64,000 nt of DNA from NCBI GenBank assembly GCA_022822405.1, contig JAJEBT010000169.1:22727-86726 (forward strand), in the 5' to 3' direction. The stretch is from Alphaproteobacteria bacterium. GTDB lineage: Bacteria > Pseudomonadota > Alphaproteobacteria > MPNO01 > UBA830. Both the position numbers and the translations under genes were made by a program. Below, piece by piece: positions 18,306-28,303 of this stretch; position 1 is the first letter of the stretch, and each line of letters begins with the position of its first letter. Under the pieces are notes generated by a model. That model saw only the letters and a list, made by a program, of their open reading frames with translations. It did not search any database and was not told the origin of the DNA.

Positions 18306-19556
18306 ATGAATACACTCACAGGCGATCTCGTACGCCCCTTCGCCGGCATCCGCGCAGCGCCCGACAAGGCTGATCAGATCGCGGCGCCACCCTACGACGT
18401 CGTGACCACCGACGAGGCGCGCGCCCTCGCCGCCGGCCGCCCGCTCAACTTCCTGCATGTCTCGCGCGCGGAAATCGGCCTGCCGCCAGACACCGACCCC
18501 CATTCCGACCGGGTCTATGCAGCCGCAGGGCAGCACATGCGCGATCTGCTGGCTTCAGGCGCCCTGATTCGCGACCCCGAACCCTGCTATTACGCCTATC
18601 GCATGACCGGGCAGGCCCGATCCCAGACGGGCATCGTGGTTTCGGCGTCGATCGACGCCTATCGCGCCAACCGCGTCCGCAGGCACGAATTGACCCGTCC
18701 CGACAAGGAAAACGACCGCGCCCGCCAGATCGGGGCCGTGAACGCAATTACCGGTCCGGTCCAGCTTGTTCACCGCGCAAATGCGCCGTTGTCAAGCCTG
18801 CTTGCGCTCGCGACATCCACCAGCCCGGACGCGGTCAAACCCGATCTCGACGGGATCCGTCACGAACTCTGGGTGATCGACGACCATTCGATGGTGAACG
18901 ACGTCTCGCGGATCATCAACGGGATGGATGCGCTCTACATCGCCGACGGGCATCACCGCTCCGCAGCAGCAGCCCAGGTTTTCGGTACATCCCGCAAGAG
19001 AGGAACGGACCGCCGGGATGACGCGTACCGCGGCTTTCTTGCCGTCAGCTTTCCCGACAACGAGGTGACGATTCTCGACTACAATCGCGTCGTCACCGAC
19101 CTCGGTGGCCGGTCTGCCGACGAGTTCGTCTCAGTTCTTTCCGAACAGTTCACGATCCGGCCGGCAGAGACGCCAGTCCGGCCCGACAGACCGGCGCAGT
19201 TCGGCATGTATCTGGCCGGATGCTGGCATTTTCTGGAACCGAAGGTGGTGGCGGCGAGCGAAGACCCCATCACCGGGCTCGACGTCAGCCGCCTCAGCCA
19301 CCTGATTCTCGAGCCAGTGCTCGGGATTGGCGACGTGCGCACCGACCCGCGGATCGACTTCGTCGGCGGCGGACGCGGCATCGAAGCCGTTGCCGCGCGC
19401 GTCGACTCGGGAGAGATGGCAGTAGGTTTCACGATGTTTCCCACGCGGCTCGACGAGCTGATGGCGGTCGCGGACGCCGGGCTGGTCATGCCTCCTAAAT
19501 CCACCTGGTTCGACCCCAAGCTCGCGGACGGGCTGATCTCCCAACCACTTGACTGA
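18306..19556 (+). CDS. DUF1015-family protein
   Basis: A 416-residue protein recognisable as DUF1015 (PF06245) by its N-terminal VRPFAGIRAAP, the APPYDVV motif and the conserved core YIADGHHRSAAAAQVF. The biochemical function of this family is not firmly established, so none is assigned. The ATG at 18306 matches family N-termini, although its Shine-Dalgarno is weak; a TTG 33 bp upstream is an alternative. Its stop codon TGA is part of the Shine-Dalgarno of the following MFS gene, so the two are translationally linked. It follows the aldolase-like gene by 129 bp. Confidence 0.85.
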   Translation: MNTLTGDLVRPFAGIRAAPDKADQIAAPPYDVVTTDEARALAAGRPLNFLHVSRAEIGLPPDTDPHSDRVYAAAGQHMRDLLASGALIRDPEPCYYAYRMTGQARSQTGIVVSASIDAYRANRVRRHELTRPDKENDRARQIGAVNAITGPVQLVHRANAPLSSLLALATSTSPDAVKPDLDGIRHELWVIDDHSMVNDVSRIINGMDALYIADGHHRSAAAAQVFGTSRKRGTDRRDDAYRGFLAVSFPDNEVTILDYNRVVTDLGGRSADEFVSVLSEQFTIRPAETPVRPDRPAQFGMYLAGCWHFLEPKVVAASEDPITGLDVSRLSHLILEPVLGIGDVRTDPRIDFVGGGRGIEAVAARVDSGEMAVGFTMFPTRLDELMAVADAGLVMPPKSTWFDPKLADGLISQPLD

Positions 19557-19566
19557 GGAACAGCCG

Positions 19567-20769
19567 GTGGGATCCGCCGATCGTTCCGCCGGCACGGTCG
19601 CGATCGCCCTCGTCGCGACCACTGCCGTCCAGGCTCTGGTCACGATGGCCACGCTGACGATGTCGATCCTGGCACCGCGAGCAGCGCAAGACGTCGGAAT
19701 TCCTGCCGAGAATATCGGGTTCTACGCCTCGATCGTCTATGTAGGCGCCATGGTGGGCTCGCTGACCGCGGGTGGTTTCGTGCTTCGCTTCGGTGCCATA
19801 CGGTTTTCGCAGATCGCCATGCTGACTTGCGCTGTCGGGCTGGTCATTGGCGTTGGCGCGCACTGGAGCCTGCTGCTGGTTTCTGCTCTCGTCTGCGGAC
19901 TCGGCTACGGCCCGACGACACCGGCAAGCAGCCACATTCTTTCCCGTCACACGCCGCCCCGGTTCCTGTCACTCGTATTCTCCATCAAGCAGACAGGAGT
20001 ACCGCTCGGCGGCCTGATCGCCGGACTGCTCATCCCGCTGTTCCTCGTGTGGTTCGACTGGCAGGGCGCCATGTGGGCGGTTACCGCCACCGTCCTTCTC
20101 GGGCTGATTTTCCTGCAACCGACGCGTCGGCGTTTCGACAGCGGCCTCGAAGCCGGCGCTCCGCTCCTCAGGGGAAACATCATCGGACCCCTGCGCCTCG
20201 TGTTCTCGAGACGGGAACTCCGCGTCCTGATAGCCGGATCGTTCCTGTTTGCAGCCCTGCAACAGTGCTACACTTATTTTCTGGTGACATTTCTTCAGAC
20301 CGAGATCGGCTGGTCCAACCAGAAGGCCGGACTCGCGCTGTCCGTTCTCGGCGCATCCGGGGTGGTCGGCCGCGTCCTGTGGGGCGCCGTCGCCGACGCG
20401 ACCGGACGCAGCGACACCGTGCTCGCCTTCCTCGCCTTCGGCATGGCCGCAAGCGCGGGGGTTACCGCGGCGATCACGCCCGATTGGAGTGACTGGACCG
20501 TTCTCGCCATCTGCGCGGCGTTCGGGCTCACCGGCATCGCATGGAACGGTGTCTATCTTGCCGAAGTGTCGCGACGTGTCGCGCCCGAAGAAGCGGGCCG
20601 GGCGACCGGTGGCGGACTCTTCGTCACCTTTTCGGGGGTGGTCATCGGACCGGCGGTCTTCGGTCTGATCACGCAGATCACGGGAGGATTTTCCGCCAGC
20701 TATCTCATTCTCGCAGCGGCGACTGCCGCCGCAGGCCTGCCGTTGCTGCGAAAGGGAAAGGCATCATGA
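19567..20769 (+). CDS. Major facilitator superfamily transporter
   Basis: An inner-membrane MFS permease of about 400 residues with twelve predicted hydrophobic segments. The first is TVAIALVATTAVQALV, and the cytoplasmic loop motif between helices appears around SIKQTGVPLGGL. GTG at 19567 is preferred because GAGGAA lies six bases upstream; a TTG at 19549 overlapping the DUF1015 stop is the alternative. Coupling to DUF1015 and proximity to the catabolic genes suggest uptake or efflux of the pathway substrate, but MFS sequences rarely reveal the ligand. Confidence 0.85.
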   Translation: MGSADRSAGTVAIALVATTAVQALVTMATLTMSILAPRAAQDVGIPAENIGFYASIVYVGAMVGSLTAGGFVLRFGAIRFSQIAMLTCAVGLVIGVGAHWSLLLVSALVCGLGYGPTTPASSHILSRHTPPRFLSLVFSIKQTGVPLGGLIAGLLIPLFLVWFDWQGAMWAVTATVLLGLIFLQPTRRRFDSGLEAGAPLLRGNIIGPLRLVFSRRELRVLIAGSFLFAALQQCYTYFLVTFLQTEIGWSNQKAGLALSVLGASGVVGRVLWGAVADATGRSDTVLAFLAFGMAASAGVTAAITPDWSDWTVLAICAAFGLTGIAWNGVYLAEVSRRVAPEEAGRATGGGLFVTFSGVVIGPAVFGLITQITGGFSASYLILAAATAAAGLPLLRKGKAS

Positions 20770-20897
20770 ATCGCGCGCCGCAGTCCTTATCGATTCCACA
20801 CTACACTACATGACGGCAACGCGATCGGGATCGGAGCGCACCATGAGCGTCCCTCCCGTTCGCCGTCGCAGGAAACCAGACCGCCGGCGCCCGTCAG

Positions 20898-23675
20898 TCA
20901 GGCAAGCCGGCCGTGACAGTGCTTGAATTTCCGCCCCGAGCCACAGGGGCACGGCGCATTGCGCGGCACCTTGCCCCACGTGCTGACATCCTCGGGATCG
21001 ATCCAGCGTCCGAGGAGGTCGTTGCGGACCCAGCCCGGAGGTACCTGATCATCCGTGATGCCGGCCGGAAGCGCGGCCGGTGCCGGAGCAAGCGCCGTTC
21101 CCGCGCCGGCATGGGCGAAGGCAGGATCCTCGCGGGTCATCGTGCCCTCCGCCGGATCGGCATGCTCAAGTGCCGCAATCTCGTCGGCCGTGATCGAGAT
21201 CTCGAGACGCGACATCATCGTGGTCACGTCGGAACGCAGGCCCGAGAGCATATCCTCGAACATGTCGAAGGCCTCGCGCTTGTATTCGTTCAGCGGATCC
21301 TTCTGGCCGTACGCGCGCAGCCCGATGCCCTGTCGCAGATGGTCGAGCGCCAGCAGATGTTCCTTCCACGCCTGGTCGAGGTGCTGCAGCAATATGCTCT
21401 TCTCGGCCAGACGCATGATCGAGGCGCCATAGTTTGCGGTCTTCGCGGCCATGAGGTCCCCGGCCCGCTCGGTGATCCGGGACCGGATTTCCTCGTCGGC
21501 TATGCCCTCTTCCGCTGCCCAGTCAGCCACCGGCAGGTCGAGGTTGAGGAGTTCCCTCACGCCGTCGCGCAAGCCGTCGGTATCCCACTGTTCGGCATAT
21601 GCCTTTTCTGGGATGCACGACGTTACCAGACCGTCGATCACCTGTTCGCGCATGTCGCTGATGGTATCCGACACGTCTTCCGTGACCATGAGGGTCTTGC
21701 GCTGCTCGTAGATCACCTTGCGCTGGTCGTTCATCACATCGTCGAACTTCAGGAGATTCTTGCGGATCTCGAAATTGCGCTCCTCGACCTTGCGCTGCGC
21801 CTTTTCGATCGCCTTGTTGATCCAGGGATGAACGATCGCCTCGCCGGCCTCGAGTCCGAGGCGCTGGAGCATGTTGTCGATGCGCTCTGATCCGAAGATG
21901 CGCATGAGGTCGTCCTCGAGCGACAGGTAGAACTTCGAGCGCCCGGGGTCTCCCTGACGCCCGGACCGGCCGCGCAACTGGTTGTCGATACGCCGCGCCT
22001 CGTGGCGTTCAGTACCCATCACGTAGAGCCCGCCGGCATCGAGCACGATCTTCTTTGCGGCCGCCACCTCAGCCTCGATCTCAGTGCGCAGCGCCTCGGC
22101 ACGACTCTCGCGCGTGGCCGCTGGCAGCTTGGCCAGCTGCTGCTCAACCTCCATATCGACGTTGCCACCAAGCTGGATGTCGGTACCCCGCCCCGCCATG
22201 TTGGTCGCGATCGTCACGGTTCCGGGCCGGCCGGCCTGGGCGATTATGTAGGCTTCCTGTTCGTGAAACCGGGCGTTGAGCACGTTGTGCTGGATCTGGT
22301 TCTTCGTCAGCAGCTCCGACAGCTGCTCCGAACGCTCGATGGAAATCGTGCCGACGAGAATCGGTTGCTGTCGGCGCTGACATTCCCTGATCTCATCGAG
22401 GATGGCCGCGTACTTCTCGTCGGCGGTCCGGTAGACCTCGTCATCCTCGTCGGCGCGAATCATCAGCACATTGGTCGGAATCTCGACCACTTCGAGGCCA
22501 TAGATGTCGGCGAATTCCGGAGCTTCCGTCATTGCCGTTCCCGTCATGCCGGCAAGTTTGGGATAGAGGCGGAAATAGTTCTGGAACGTGATCGAGGCGA
22601 GGGTCTGGTTCTCCCTCTGGACCGAAACCCCCTCCTTGGCCTCGATCGCCTGATGCAGCCCCTCAGAATACCGCCGCCCTTCCATCATCCGGCCGGTGAA
22701 TTCGTCGATTATGATGATCGAGTCGTCCTTGACGATATATTCGGTGTCCCGCTCGAACAGCTTATGCGCCCTGAGCGCCTGATTGACGTGATGGACCAGC
22801 GCGACGTTCGACACGTCATAGAGCGACGCGCCGGCAAGCAGGTCCATCCCTTCCAGGATCTGCTCGACATGTTCCGTTCCCGCCTCGGTCAGCGTCACGG
22901 CGCGCTGCTTCTCGTCTTTCTCGTAGTCTTCCGGAGCAAGCTGAGGAATGACCTTGTCGATGGCCATATAAAGGTTCGCCGCATCTTCGACAGCCCCGGA
23001 AATGATCAGCGGGGTTCGCGCCTCGTCGATGAAGATGTTGTCGACCTCGTCCACGATTGCATAGTTGAACTCGCGCTGCACCATGTCCTCAAGACTGAAT
23101 TTCATGTTGTCGCGCAGGTAGTCGAAACCGAATTCGTTGTTGGTTCCATACGTCACATCACTGGCGTAGGCATCGCGGCGGCCGGATTCGCTGAGCCCCT
23201 GTGTGATGCAACCCACCGTCAGCCCGAGAAACCGGTAGATTGCCCCCATCCATTCGGCATCGCGCTGCGCAAGATAGTCATTGACGGTAACAACGTGGAC
23301 GCCACGGCCGGAAAGTGCATTCAGGTAGACCGGCAGCGTCGCGACCAGCGTCTTGCCCTCCCCCGTCTTCATTTCCGAGATCTTGCCCTCGTGCAGCACC
23401 GTACCGCCCATCAACTGCACGTCGTAGTGGCGCTGGCCGAGTGTGCGTTTGGCCGCTTCGCGCACCGTCGCGAAGGCTTCGGTCATCAGGTCGTCGAGGT
23501 CTTCCCCCGCCGCGAGCCGTTCGCGGAACATGTCGGTTCGCGCGCGCAGGGCGTCGTCCGACAGCTTTTCAAACTCGGGTTCCAGGGCATTGATTTCCGC
23601 AACCCCATCCAGAAGCCTCTTGATTTCCCTGTCATTTGCACTGCCAAACAGGCGGCGCGCCAATCCGTCGAGCAT
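20898..23675 (-). CDS. secA: Protein translocase ATPase SecA
   Basis: The motor of the Sec preprotein export pathway, about 925 residues, acting at the cytoplasmic face of SecYEG. Walker A is [13 protein letters not shown] and Walker B lies in [15 protein letters not shown]. Helicase motif VI-like [12 protein letters not shown] is present, and the C-terminal zinc-binding tail [16 protein letters not shown] for SecB and lipid contact is intact. The start at [11 protein letters not shown] matches family N-termini; the 46-residue upstream extension is rejected. The gene converges on the MFS gene and is divergent from argJ. Confidence 0.98.
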   Translation of the reverse strand: MLDGLARRLFGSANDREIKRLLDGVAEINALEPEFEKLSDDALRARTDMFRERLAAGEDLDDLMTEAFATVREAAKRTLGQRHYDVQLMGGTVLHEGKISEMKTGEGKTLVATLPVYLNALSGRGVHVVTVNDYLAQRDAEWMGAIYRFLGLTVGCITQGLSESGRRDAYASDVTYGTNNEFGFDYLRDNMKFSLEDMVQREFNYAIVDEVDNIFIDEARTPLIISGAVEDAANLYMAIDKVIPQLAPEDYEKDEKQRAVTLTEAGTEHVEQILEGMDLLAGASLYDVSNVALVHHVNQALRAHKLFERDTEYIVKDDSIIIIDEFTGRMMEGRRYSEGLHQAIEAKEGVSVQRENQTLASITFQNYFRLYPKLAGMTGTAMTEAPEFADIYGLEVVEIPTNVLMIRADEDDEVYRTADEKYAAILDEIRECQRRQQPILVGTISIERSEQLSELLTKNQIQHNVLNARFHEQEAYIIAQAGRPGTVTIATNMAGRGTDIQLGGNVDMEVEQQLAKLPAATRESRAEALRTEIEAEVAAAKKIVLDAGGLYVMGTERHEARRIDNQLRGRSGRQGDPGRSKFYLSLEDDLMRIFGSERIDNMLQRLGLEAGEAIVHPWINKAIEKAQRKVEERNFEIRKNLLKFDDVMNDQRKVIYEQRKTLMVTEDVSDTISDMREQVIDGLVTSCIPEKAYAEQWDTDGLRDGVRELLNLDLPVADWAAEEGIADEEIRSRITERAGDLMAAKTANYGASIMRLAEKSILLQHLDQAWKEHLLALDHLRQGIGLRAYGQKDPLNEYKREAFDMFEDMLSGLRSDVTTMMSRLEISITADEIAALEHADPAEGTMTREDPAFAHAGAGTALAPAPAALPAGITDDQVPPGWVRNDLLGRWIDPEDVSTWGKVPRNAPCPCGSGRKFKHCHGRLA

Positions 23676-24124
23676 GTTCTTTCGCGGCCCCGCGTCCGAA
23701 GTTCCGTGCTGTCCATAATGGTGTTGTGCAGCGGCACAGACCATATAGCACACCTGGCCGGAAAAGGACAGTTGCGACGCCCCCTTGCCTGCCGTTTCCT
23801 CACCGCACACCACAACGGGAGAATGCCGGTTCGGGCCGCGCAGTGCTGAATCTGTGGCGTCAGTGCACCGCGGCCCGGATCTTGTCTACGGAAACCTGTC
23901 ATGCTAGTGAATTCTGCCGTGCGGAAGCCGCCGCACCGCCAACTCGTGCTGCGCTTGGCAGTGGAGAACGGTCGCGACTGCCCTTCCTCCCGGCATCGCC
24001 GCCCGCCTTGCAGCCTGCGTCGCCGGAACACGGCCCCGCCACATGTCGGAAAGGCATGCATGTCCCTGATTGCGGCCACTGCGGTGACAGCTGCCGTGCC
24101 CGGCCCAACGTGAAGAGAAACCCG
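23676..24124. other. Divergent secA/argJ intergenic region
   Basis: These 449 bp hold the promoters for secA (leftward) and argJ (rightward). In many alphaproteobacteria a parvulin-type peptidyl-prolyl isomerase gene occupies the position between secA and argJ, but no such gene is visible here. Short open frames are Arg/Pro-rich shadows. Confidence 0.45.
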
Positions 24125-25354
24125 ATGACGACGATTTCGCCTCTGGCGCCGACCGAGTTTCCATCGCTGCCGGCGGTATCCGGTGTCTCCGTTGCCACTG
24201 CCTGCAGTGGCGTGCGCTATTCCGGCAAGCCGGATGTCTTCCTGGCGTCGATGATCCCCGGCACGCAGGCAGCCGGCGTTCTCACCCGTTCACAGACCGC
24301 TGCCGCCCCGGTCGACTGGTGCCGCAAGGTCCTTCGGCGCGGCCGCGCCAGGGCCCTCATCGTCAACTCCGGCAATGCCAATGCCTTTACCGGCCTCGAG
24401 GGGCGTAAGTCCGTCGAGAGAACCGTGGACAAGGTCGCGGACACACTGAACTGTCCGAAATCCCAGGTGTTCGTGGCCTCGACAGGGGTCATCGGAGAGA
24501 CGCTTCCCGACGACCGCATCCGACGGTCCGTTGCCGGCCTCCACGACACCCTCTCTCCTGACGCCTGGCAGGAAGCGGCAACCGCGATCATGACGACCGA
24601 TACCTTCCCGAAGGGCGCATGGCGGCGAGCCTCGATCGGGGATACCGAGATCACCCTGACTGGTATCGCGAAGGGCTCCGGCATGATTGCACCGGACATG
24701 GCAACCATGCTTGCCTTCATCTTCAGCGACGCGGCGATCTCGGCGACGGTGCTGCAGAACATCCTGTCGCGTGGCATCGACCGGTCCTTCAATTCGATCA
24801 CGGTGGACGGCGACACCTCGACAAGCGACACCGCTCTCCTGTTTGCCACCGGCGCCGCCGGAAACAGGCCGATCGTTGCCATGAACGATCGCAGGCTCCA
24901 CGCCTTTCGCACCGCGCTCGACGGTATTCTCGTTGATCTTGCCCACCAGGTCGTCCGTGACGGAGAAGGCGCTAGCAAGTTCGTCAGCGTCAACGTCAGT
25001 GGAGCGCGGTCCGCGCGCGCAGCGAAGAGAATCGCCCTTTCGATCGCCAACTCACCACTGGTCAAGACCGCAATTGCCGGCGAAGACGCCAATTGGGGCC
25101 GGATCGTGATGGCCGTTGGAAAGTCGGGAGAAAAGGCCGATCGCGACCGCCTCCGCATCAGCATCGGCGGCATTCGCGTGACCGACGGGGGGCGCGCCGT
25201 CCCGGACTATGACGAAGCGCCGGTAGCACGTCACATGCGGGGACGTGAGATAGACATCGATGTCGATCTGCAGATCGGCAAGGGCGCGGCCACCGTCTGG
25301 ACCTGTGATCTCACCCATGGCTACATCTCGATCAATGGGGACTACAGATCTTGA
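24125..25354 (+). CDS. argJ: Bifunctional ornithine acetyltransferase / N-acetylglutamate synthase
   Basis: ArgJ transfers the acetyl group from N-acetylornithine to glutamate in the cyclic arginine pathway, and may also make N-acetylglutamate from acetyl-CoA. The protein is 409 residues. The autocleavage site is intact: Thr194 in MIAPDMATMLAF, where the precursor splits into alpha and beta chains and the threonine becomes the nucleophile. The oxyanion-region segment VASTGVIGE is also present. The start MTTISPLAP is chosen over a long upstream open frame that crosses the secA promoter region. mutT follows. Confidence 0.96.
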   Translation: MTTISPLAPTEFPSLPAVSGVSVATACSGVRYSGKPDVFLASMIPGTQAAGVLTRSQTAAAPVDWCRKVLRRGRARALIVNSGNANAFTGLEGRKSVERTVDKVADTLNCPKSQVFVASTGVIGETLPDDRIRRSVAGLHDTLSPDAWQEAATAIMTTDTFPKGAWRRASIGDTEITLTGIAKGSGMIAPDMATMLAFIFSDAAISATVLQNILSRGIDRSFNSITVDGDTSTSDTALLFATGAAGNRPIVAMNDRRLHAFRTALDGILVDLAHQVVRDGEGASKFVSVNVSGARSARAAKRIALSIANSPLVKTAIAGEDANWGRIVMAVGKSGEKADRDRLRISIGGIRVTDGGRAVPDYDEAPVARHMRGREIDIDVDLQIGKGAATVWTCDLTHGYISINGDYRS

Positions 25355-25496
25355 CGGGCTCCGCGGGCAGGGCGGCTTCGCAAACCGTGCCGGCGCCGTC
25401 CACCCGGAAGTCCGGTCAAACGCTCTTCTCCACTCGTCCTGATGTCTGGCAGCGGCGCGCGCGGTCAGGAACCTGTTGCGGCCCGGCACCCCGAAC

Positions 25497-25904
25497 ATGA
25501 CGGGGCTCCCCATCACGCTCGTCGTTGCGGTCGCGCTGATCGACGTCGATGGCCGCGTGCTGATCAGCCGGCGGCCGCCCGGAAAGCATCTTGCCGGACT
25601 GTGGGAATTTCCGGGCGGCAAGGTCGGTCGCACCGAGGTGCCGGAACAGGCGCTGATCCGGGAGCTTCGCGAGGAGCTCGGAATCGAGACGGACGAGAGC
25701 TGCATCGCGCCCCTGACATTTGCCTCGCACGCCTATGACGAGTTTCATCTGCTGATGCCGCTCTATGTATGCCGGAAGTGGAAGGGTCGTGCACAACCGA
25801 TGGAAGGACAGGAGATCAAATGGGTTCGAACCGACCAGATGGCTGCGTACCCGATGCCGCCCGCGGACCGGCCGCTGGTTGCCATGCTTCGCGACTTCCT
25901 CTGA
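25497..25904 (+). CDS. mutT: Nudix hydrolase, 8-oxo-dGTP diphosphatase MutT-like
   Basis: A 135-residue Nudix protein that should hydrolyse oxidised nucleoside triphosphates such as 8-oxo-dGTP and so prevent transversions. The Nudix box GX5EX7REUXEEXGU is perfect (GKVGRTE...RELREELGI), preceded by LWEFPGG, typical of MutT. ATG at 25497 is used; an upstream TTG at 25476 has a better Shine-Dalgarno (CAGGAA), so the start is uncertain by seven codons. It follows argJ by 142 bp, an arrangement common in alphaproteobacteria. Confidence 0.92.
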   Translation: MTGLPITLVVAVALIDVDGRVLISRRPPGKHLAGLWEFPGGKVGRTEVPEQALIRELREELGIETDESCIAPLTFASHAYDEFHLLMPLYVCRKWKGRAQPMEGQEIKWVRTDQMAAYPMPPADRPLVAMLRDFL

Positions 25905-26041
25905 AGCTGCCTTCACTCCGTGCCTTCGTCCGAACATGAAAAGACGATGAGGCCCGAGTCCGGTCCCGTTGAACCGGCCCCGGCGGGCCCGGATCCGCAT
26001 CCGCACCCGGGACCGCCGGCTCGCGCGCAGCGGAGCGACGC

Positions 26042-27280
26042 ATGACCGCCGGTGTCCAGAGCGATTCGCACCGCGGCTGGATCATTGTTGCGATTTCGTT
26101 CATCGCGCTCGCCTCCACGTTCGGCGCACGATCTTCCGTCGGCATGGTACTGCCGTCGTGGCGTACAGAACTTGGCTGGACCGGGTCGGAATCAGCAACC
26201 GGAGCGGTGCTGGTCCTCGTCATGATGGCTATTGGCTCGCCAGTTGCGGGCAATTTCATGGATCAATACGGCGCGCGGCGGATCTTCAGCGGCGGCCTCG
26301 TCGCGCTTGCTCTCGGGATCGGGGGCACAGCCTTCGCCACCCAGCCCTTCCACTACTACATCCTGTTCGGATTGATCGGCGGCATCGGCTGGGCGTCCGT
26401 CTCGATCCCGCTCGTGACCGCAGCGGTGTCGCGCTACTTCACACGAATGCGCGGCCTCGCAGTTGGCATCGCGGTATCCGGAGCAAGCGGCGGCCAGCTT
26501 CCAGTGCTGTCAGCGCTCGGTATCCTGATCGCCACGGTCGGTTGGCGCGACACCTACCTGATCCTCGCGGCAGTCATGCTGGCGCTCGCCGCCCTCGTCG
26601 CCCTGCGGTTCAGGCCCCCCGAAGACGAATCCGCCGGACAGGCGCCCGGCAACAAAACGGGGTCGCTATACGAACGACTTGGCTTCCTGTTCGTCAACCG
26701 CACGTTCCTGCTTCTGCTCGCGGCGTTCTTTCTGTGCGGCTTCACAACCGCCGGGATTATCGACGTCTATTTCATTCCCTATGCCATCACCTGCGGCTAC
26801 AGCCTCGTCGAGGGATCAGCCGCCTACGGCGTCCACGGGATAGGGAACCTTGTCGGCGTCATATTCTTCTCCTGGCTGGCCGACCATGCGCACCGACCAC
26901 GCCTGCTGGCCGGCATGTTCTTCCTTCGCGCCGCAAGTTTCGGGCTCCTCCTGCTGATCGCCGTGGACATCAGGTTGATGTTCGTGTTCGCGGCCGTGTT
27001 CGGCGTGCTGAACTTCGCGACCTTTCCCGTCATTGCGAATATCGTGGTGACCCATATCGGCATCCGCATTCTCGGCCTCACCCTTGGTCTGCTGTTCGGC
27101 GGACACTCGCTGGGCGCCGCCATCGGTGTCGCCAGCGGAGGCTGGATATTCGATCTGACAGCGAGATATGACTGGATCTGGTGGATGGCGATCCCGCTGG
27201 CGGCGCTTGCCGGCGTGTTCGCGATCCTTGTGCATGAGACCCGCACACCCCGCACCATGGCACGCGCCGCGGCAGCCTGA
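26042..27280 (+). CDS. Major facilitator superfamily transporter (monocarboxylate-type)
   Basis: A 412-residue inner-membrane permease with twelve hydrophobic segments, beginning WIIVAISFIALASTFG. The N-terminal half resembles the monocarboxylate/oxalate-formate MFS group (GMVLPSWRTELGW, with a long central loop EDESAGQAPGNKTG). The ligand cannot be assigned. The gene converges on the methyltransferase gene with only 12 bp between stop codons, so no separate terminator fits there. Confidence 0.85.
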   Translation: MTAGVQSDSHRGWIIVAISFIALASTFGARSSVGMVLPSWRTELGWTGSESATGAVLVLVMMAIGSPVAGNFMDQYGARRIFSGGLVALALGIGGTAFATQPFHYYILFGLIGGIGWASVSIPLVTAAVSRYFTRMRGLAVGIAVSGASGGQLPVLSALGILIATVGWRDTYLILAAVMLALAALVALRFRPPEDESAGQAPGNKTGSLYERLGFLFVNRTFLLLLAAFFLCGFTTAGIIDVYFIPYAITCGYSLVEGSAAYGVHGIGNLVGVIFFSWLADHAHRPRLLAGMFFLRAASFGLLLLIAVDIRLMFVFAAVFGVLNFATFPVIANIVVTHIGIRILGLTLGLLFGGHSLGAAIGVASGGWIFDLTARYDWIWWMAIPLAALAGVFAILVHETRTPRTMARAAAA

Positions 27281-27292
27281 ATTTGCCCACTG

Positions 27293-28195
27293 TCAGGAGC
27301 CGGCAGGCTCCCCTGCGGGCCATTCTTTAGTACCGAGCGCTGCGGCAAGCCGCTGACCGGCAGAGCCCGGCCGCAAAGGCCGAGGCTGCGCGTCGTCGGG
27401 CGCCCAGCCGGTCATCCAGATGATCTGGAACGTAGCCGGAATACGCCCGTCCGGACCTCCGTGAACGGCCCGGTAGCGGTCGGCTGCGGCACCGAGCATG
27501 TCGCGCCGCAGAAAGTTGCGGCTACGCTGGAGGACGGCATTGGTTTCGCCCATCGCGCGAAGATCGTGCATCAGCGCCAGCAGGTCGGAATAGGTAGCGG
27601 TGACGGTGTCGACATCGACAACCGGCAGGGCAAAACCCGCACGCTGCATCAACGCGACGGCATCGGGAGGCGCTGCCATCGGTGATGTGCGCGGACTGGC
27701 ACCGCCTGTGACCTCGGATTCCGCGCCAAGAAAGGCATCACGCAACTCGATCAGCGTGTCGCCGCCAAGCAGCGCACCGATGAAGAGGCCGTCCGGCCTG
27801 AGGCTGCGACGAATTTGAACGAGCGCGCCCGGGACATCGTTGACCCAGTGCAGGACAAGACGGGACAGGACGAGGTCAAACGCGCCATCCGCAAAGGGCA
27901 GGAATTCGTCGTCGAATGCCACCGCCGGACAGGCCCTGCGGCGCAACATCCCTTCGGCAAGATCCCCACGAACCAGCAACGCCGACGGCTCATCCACACT
28001 GTGTTCCACCGACTCCCCGTGACCCCTGCCGATGTCGAGGACTGCCCGGAAATTCCTGCCGGTATCCCGCAGGCGCTCGGCCATTTGCTCCGCGATCTCT
28101 AGGCGCAGGAAATCGTCCACCGCATCCGAAGCAGCCGCACGGCCACGGTGGCGGCGGACTGCGCGGCGATCGAAAATCATCGTGCTGTCGGCCAT
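27293..28195 (-). CDS. SAM-dependent methyltransferase-fold protein, NDUFAF5-like
   Basis: A 300-residue class I methyltransferase-fold protein. Its N-terminal IFDRRAVRRHRGRAA, the SAM-binding segment VLDIGRGHGE and LVLHWVNDVPG match the bacterial homologues of mitochondrial NDUFAF5, a complex I assembly factor reported to hydroxylate an arginine of NDUFS7. BioC-type methyltransferases share the fold and are the main alternative. In the SAM motif an arginine replaces the usual cysteine or glycine (DIGRGHG). Start ATG with GGGAGG upstream. It is divergent from grxC. Confidence 0.82.
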   Translation of the reverse strand: MADSTMIFDRRAVRRHRGRAAASDAVDDFLRLEIAEQMAERLRDTGRNFRAVLDIGRGHGESVEHSVDEPSALLVRGDLAEGMLRRRACPAVAFDDEFLPFADGAFDLVLSRLVLHWVNDVPGALVQIRRSLRPDGLFIGALLGGDTLIELRDAFLGAESEVTGGASPRTSPMAAPPDAVALMQRAGFALPVVDVDTVTATYSDLLALMHDLRAMGETNAVLQRSRNFLRRDMLGAAADRYRAVHGGPDGRIPATFQIIWMTGWAPDDAQPRPLRPGSAGQRLAAALGTKEWPAGEPAGS

Positions 28196-28289
28196 TGAAC
28201 GGCCTCCCGGCCCCGTGGCCCGTTTTGCACGGCCGAAGCCGCGTCGCCTCCTCCGGACACGCCGCCGCCATTGGCGAAACGACCGTTTG

Positions 28290-28303
28290 GTTATACATAT
28301 ACA
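28290..28303 (+). promoter_or_regulatory. AT-rich promoter-like element upstream of grxC
   Basis: The only AT-rich stretch in the 198-bp methyltransferase/grxC divergent gap, TATACATATACACT, can supply a -10 box. A TTGGCG sits 15 bp upstream of its first hexamer, which is short spacing. It is probably the promoter for the grxC-nit-DUF1178 run, at low confidence. Confidence 0.3.

Noticed and set aside
22002..23849. 615-codon open frame opposite secA
   Set aside because: Antisense shadow of SecA codon bias; no domain or Shine-Dalgarno.
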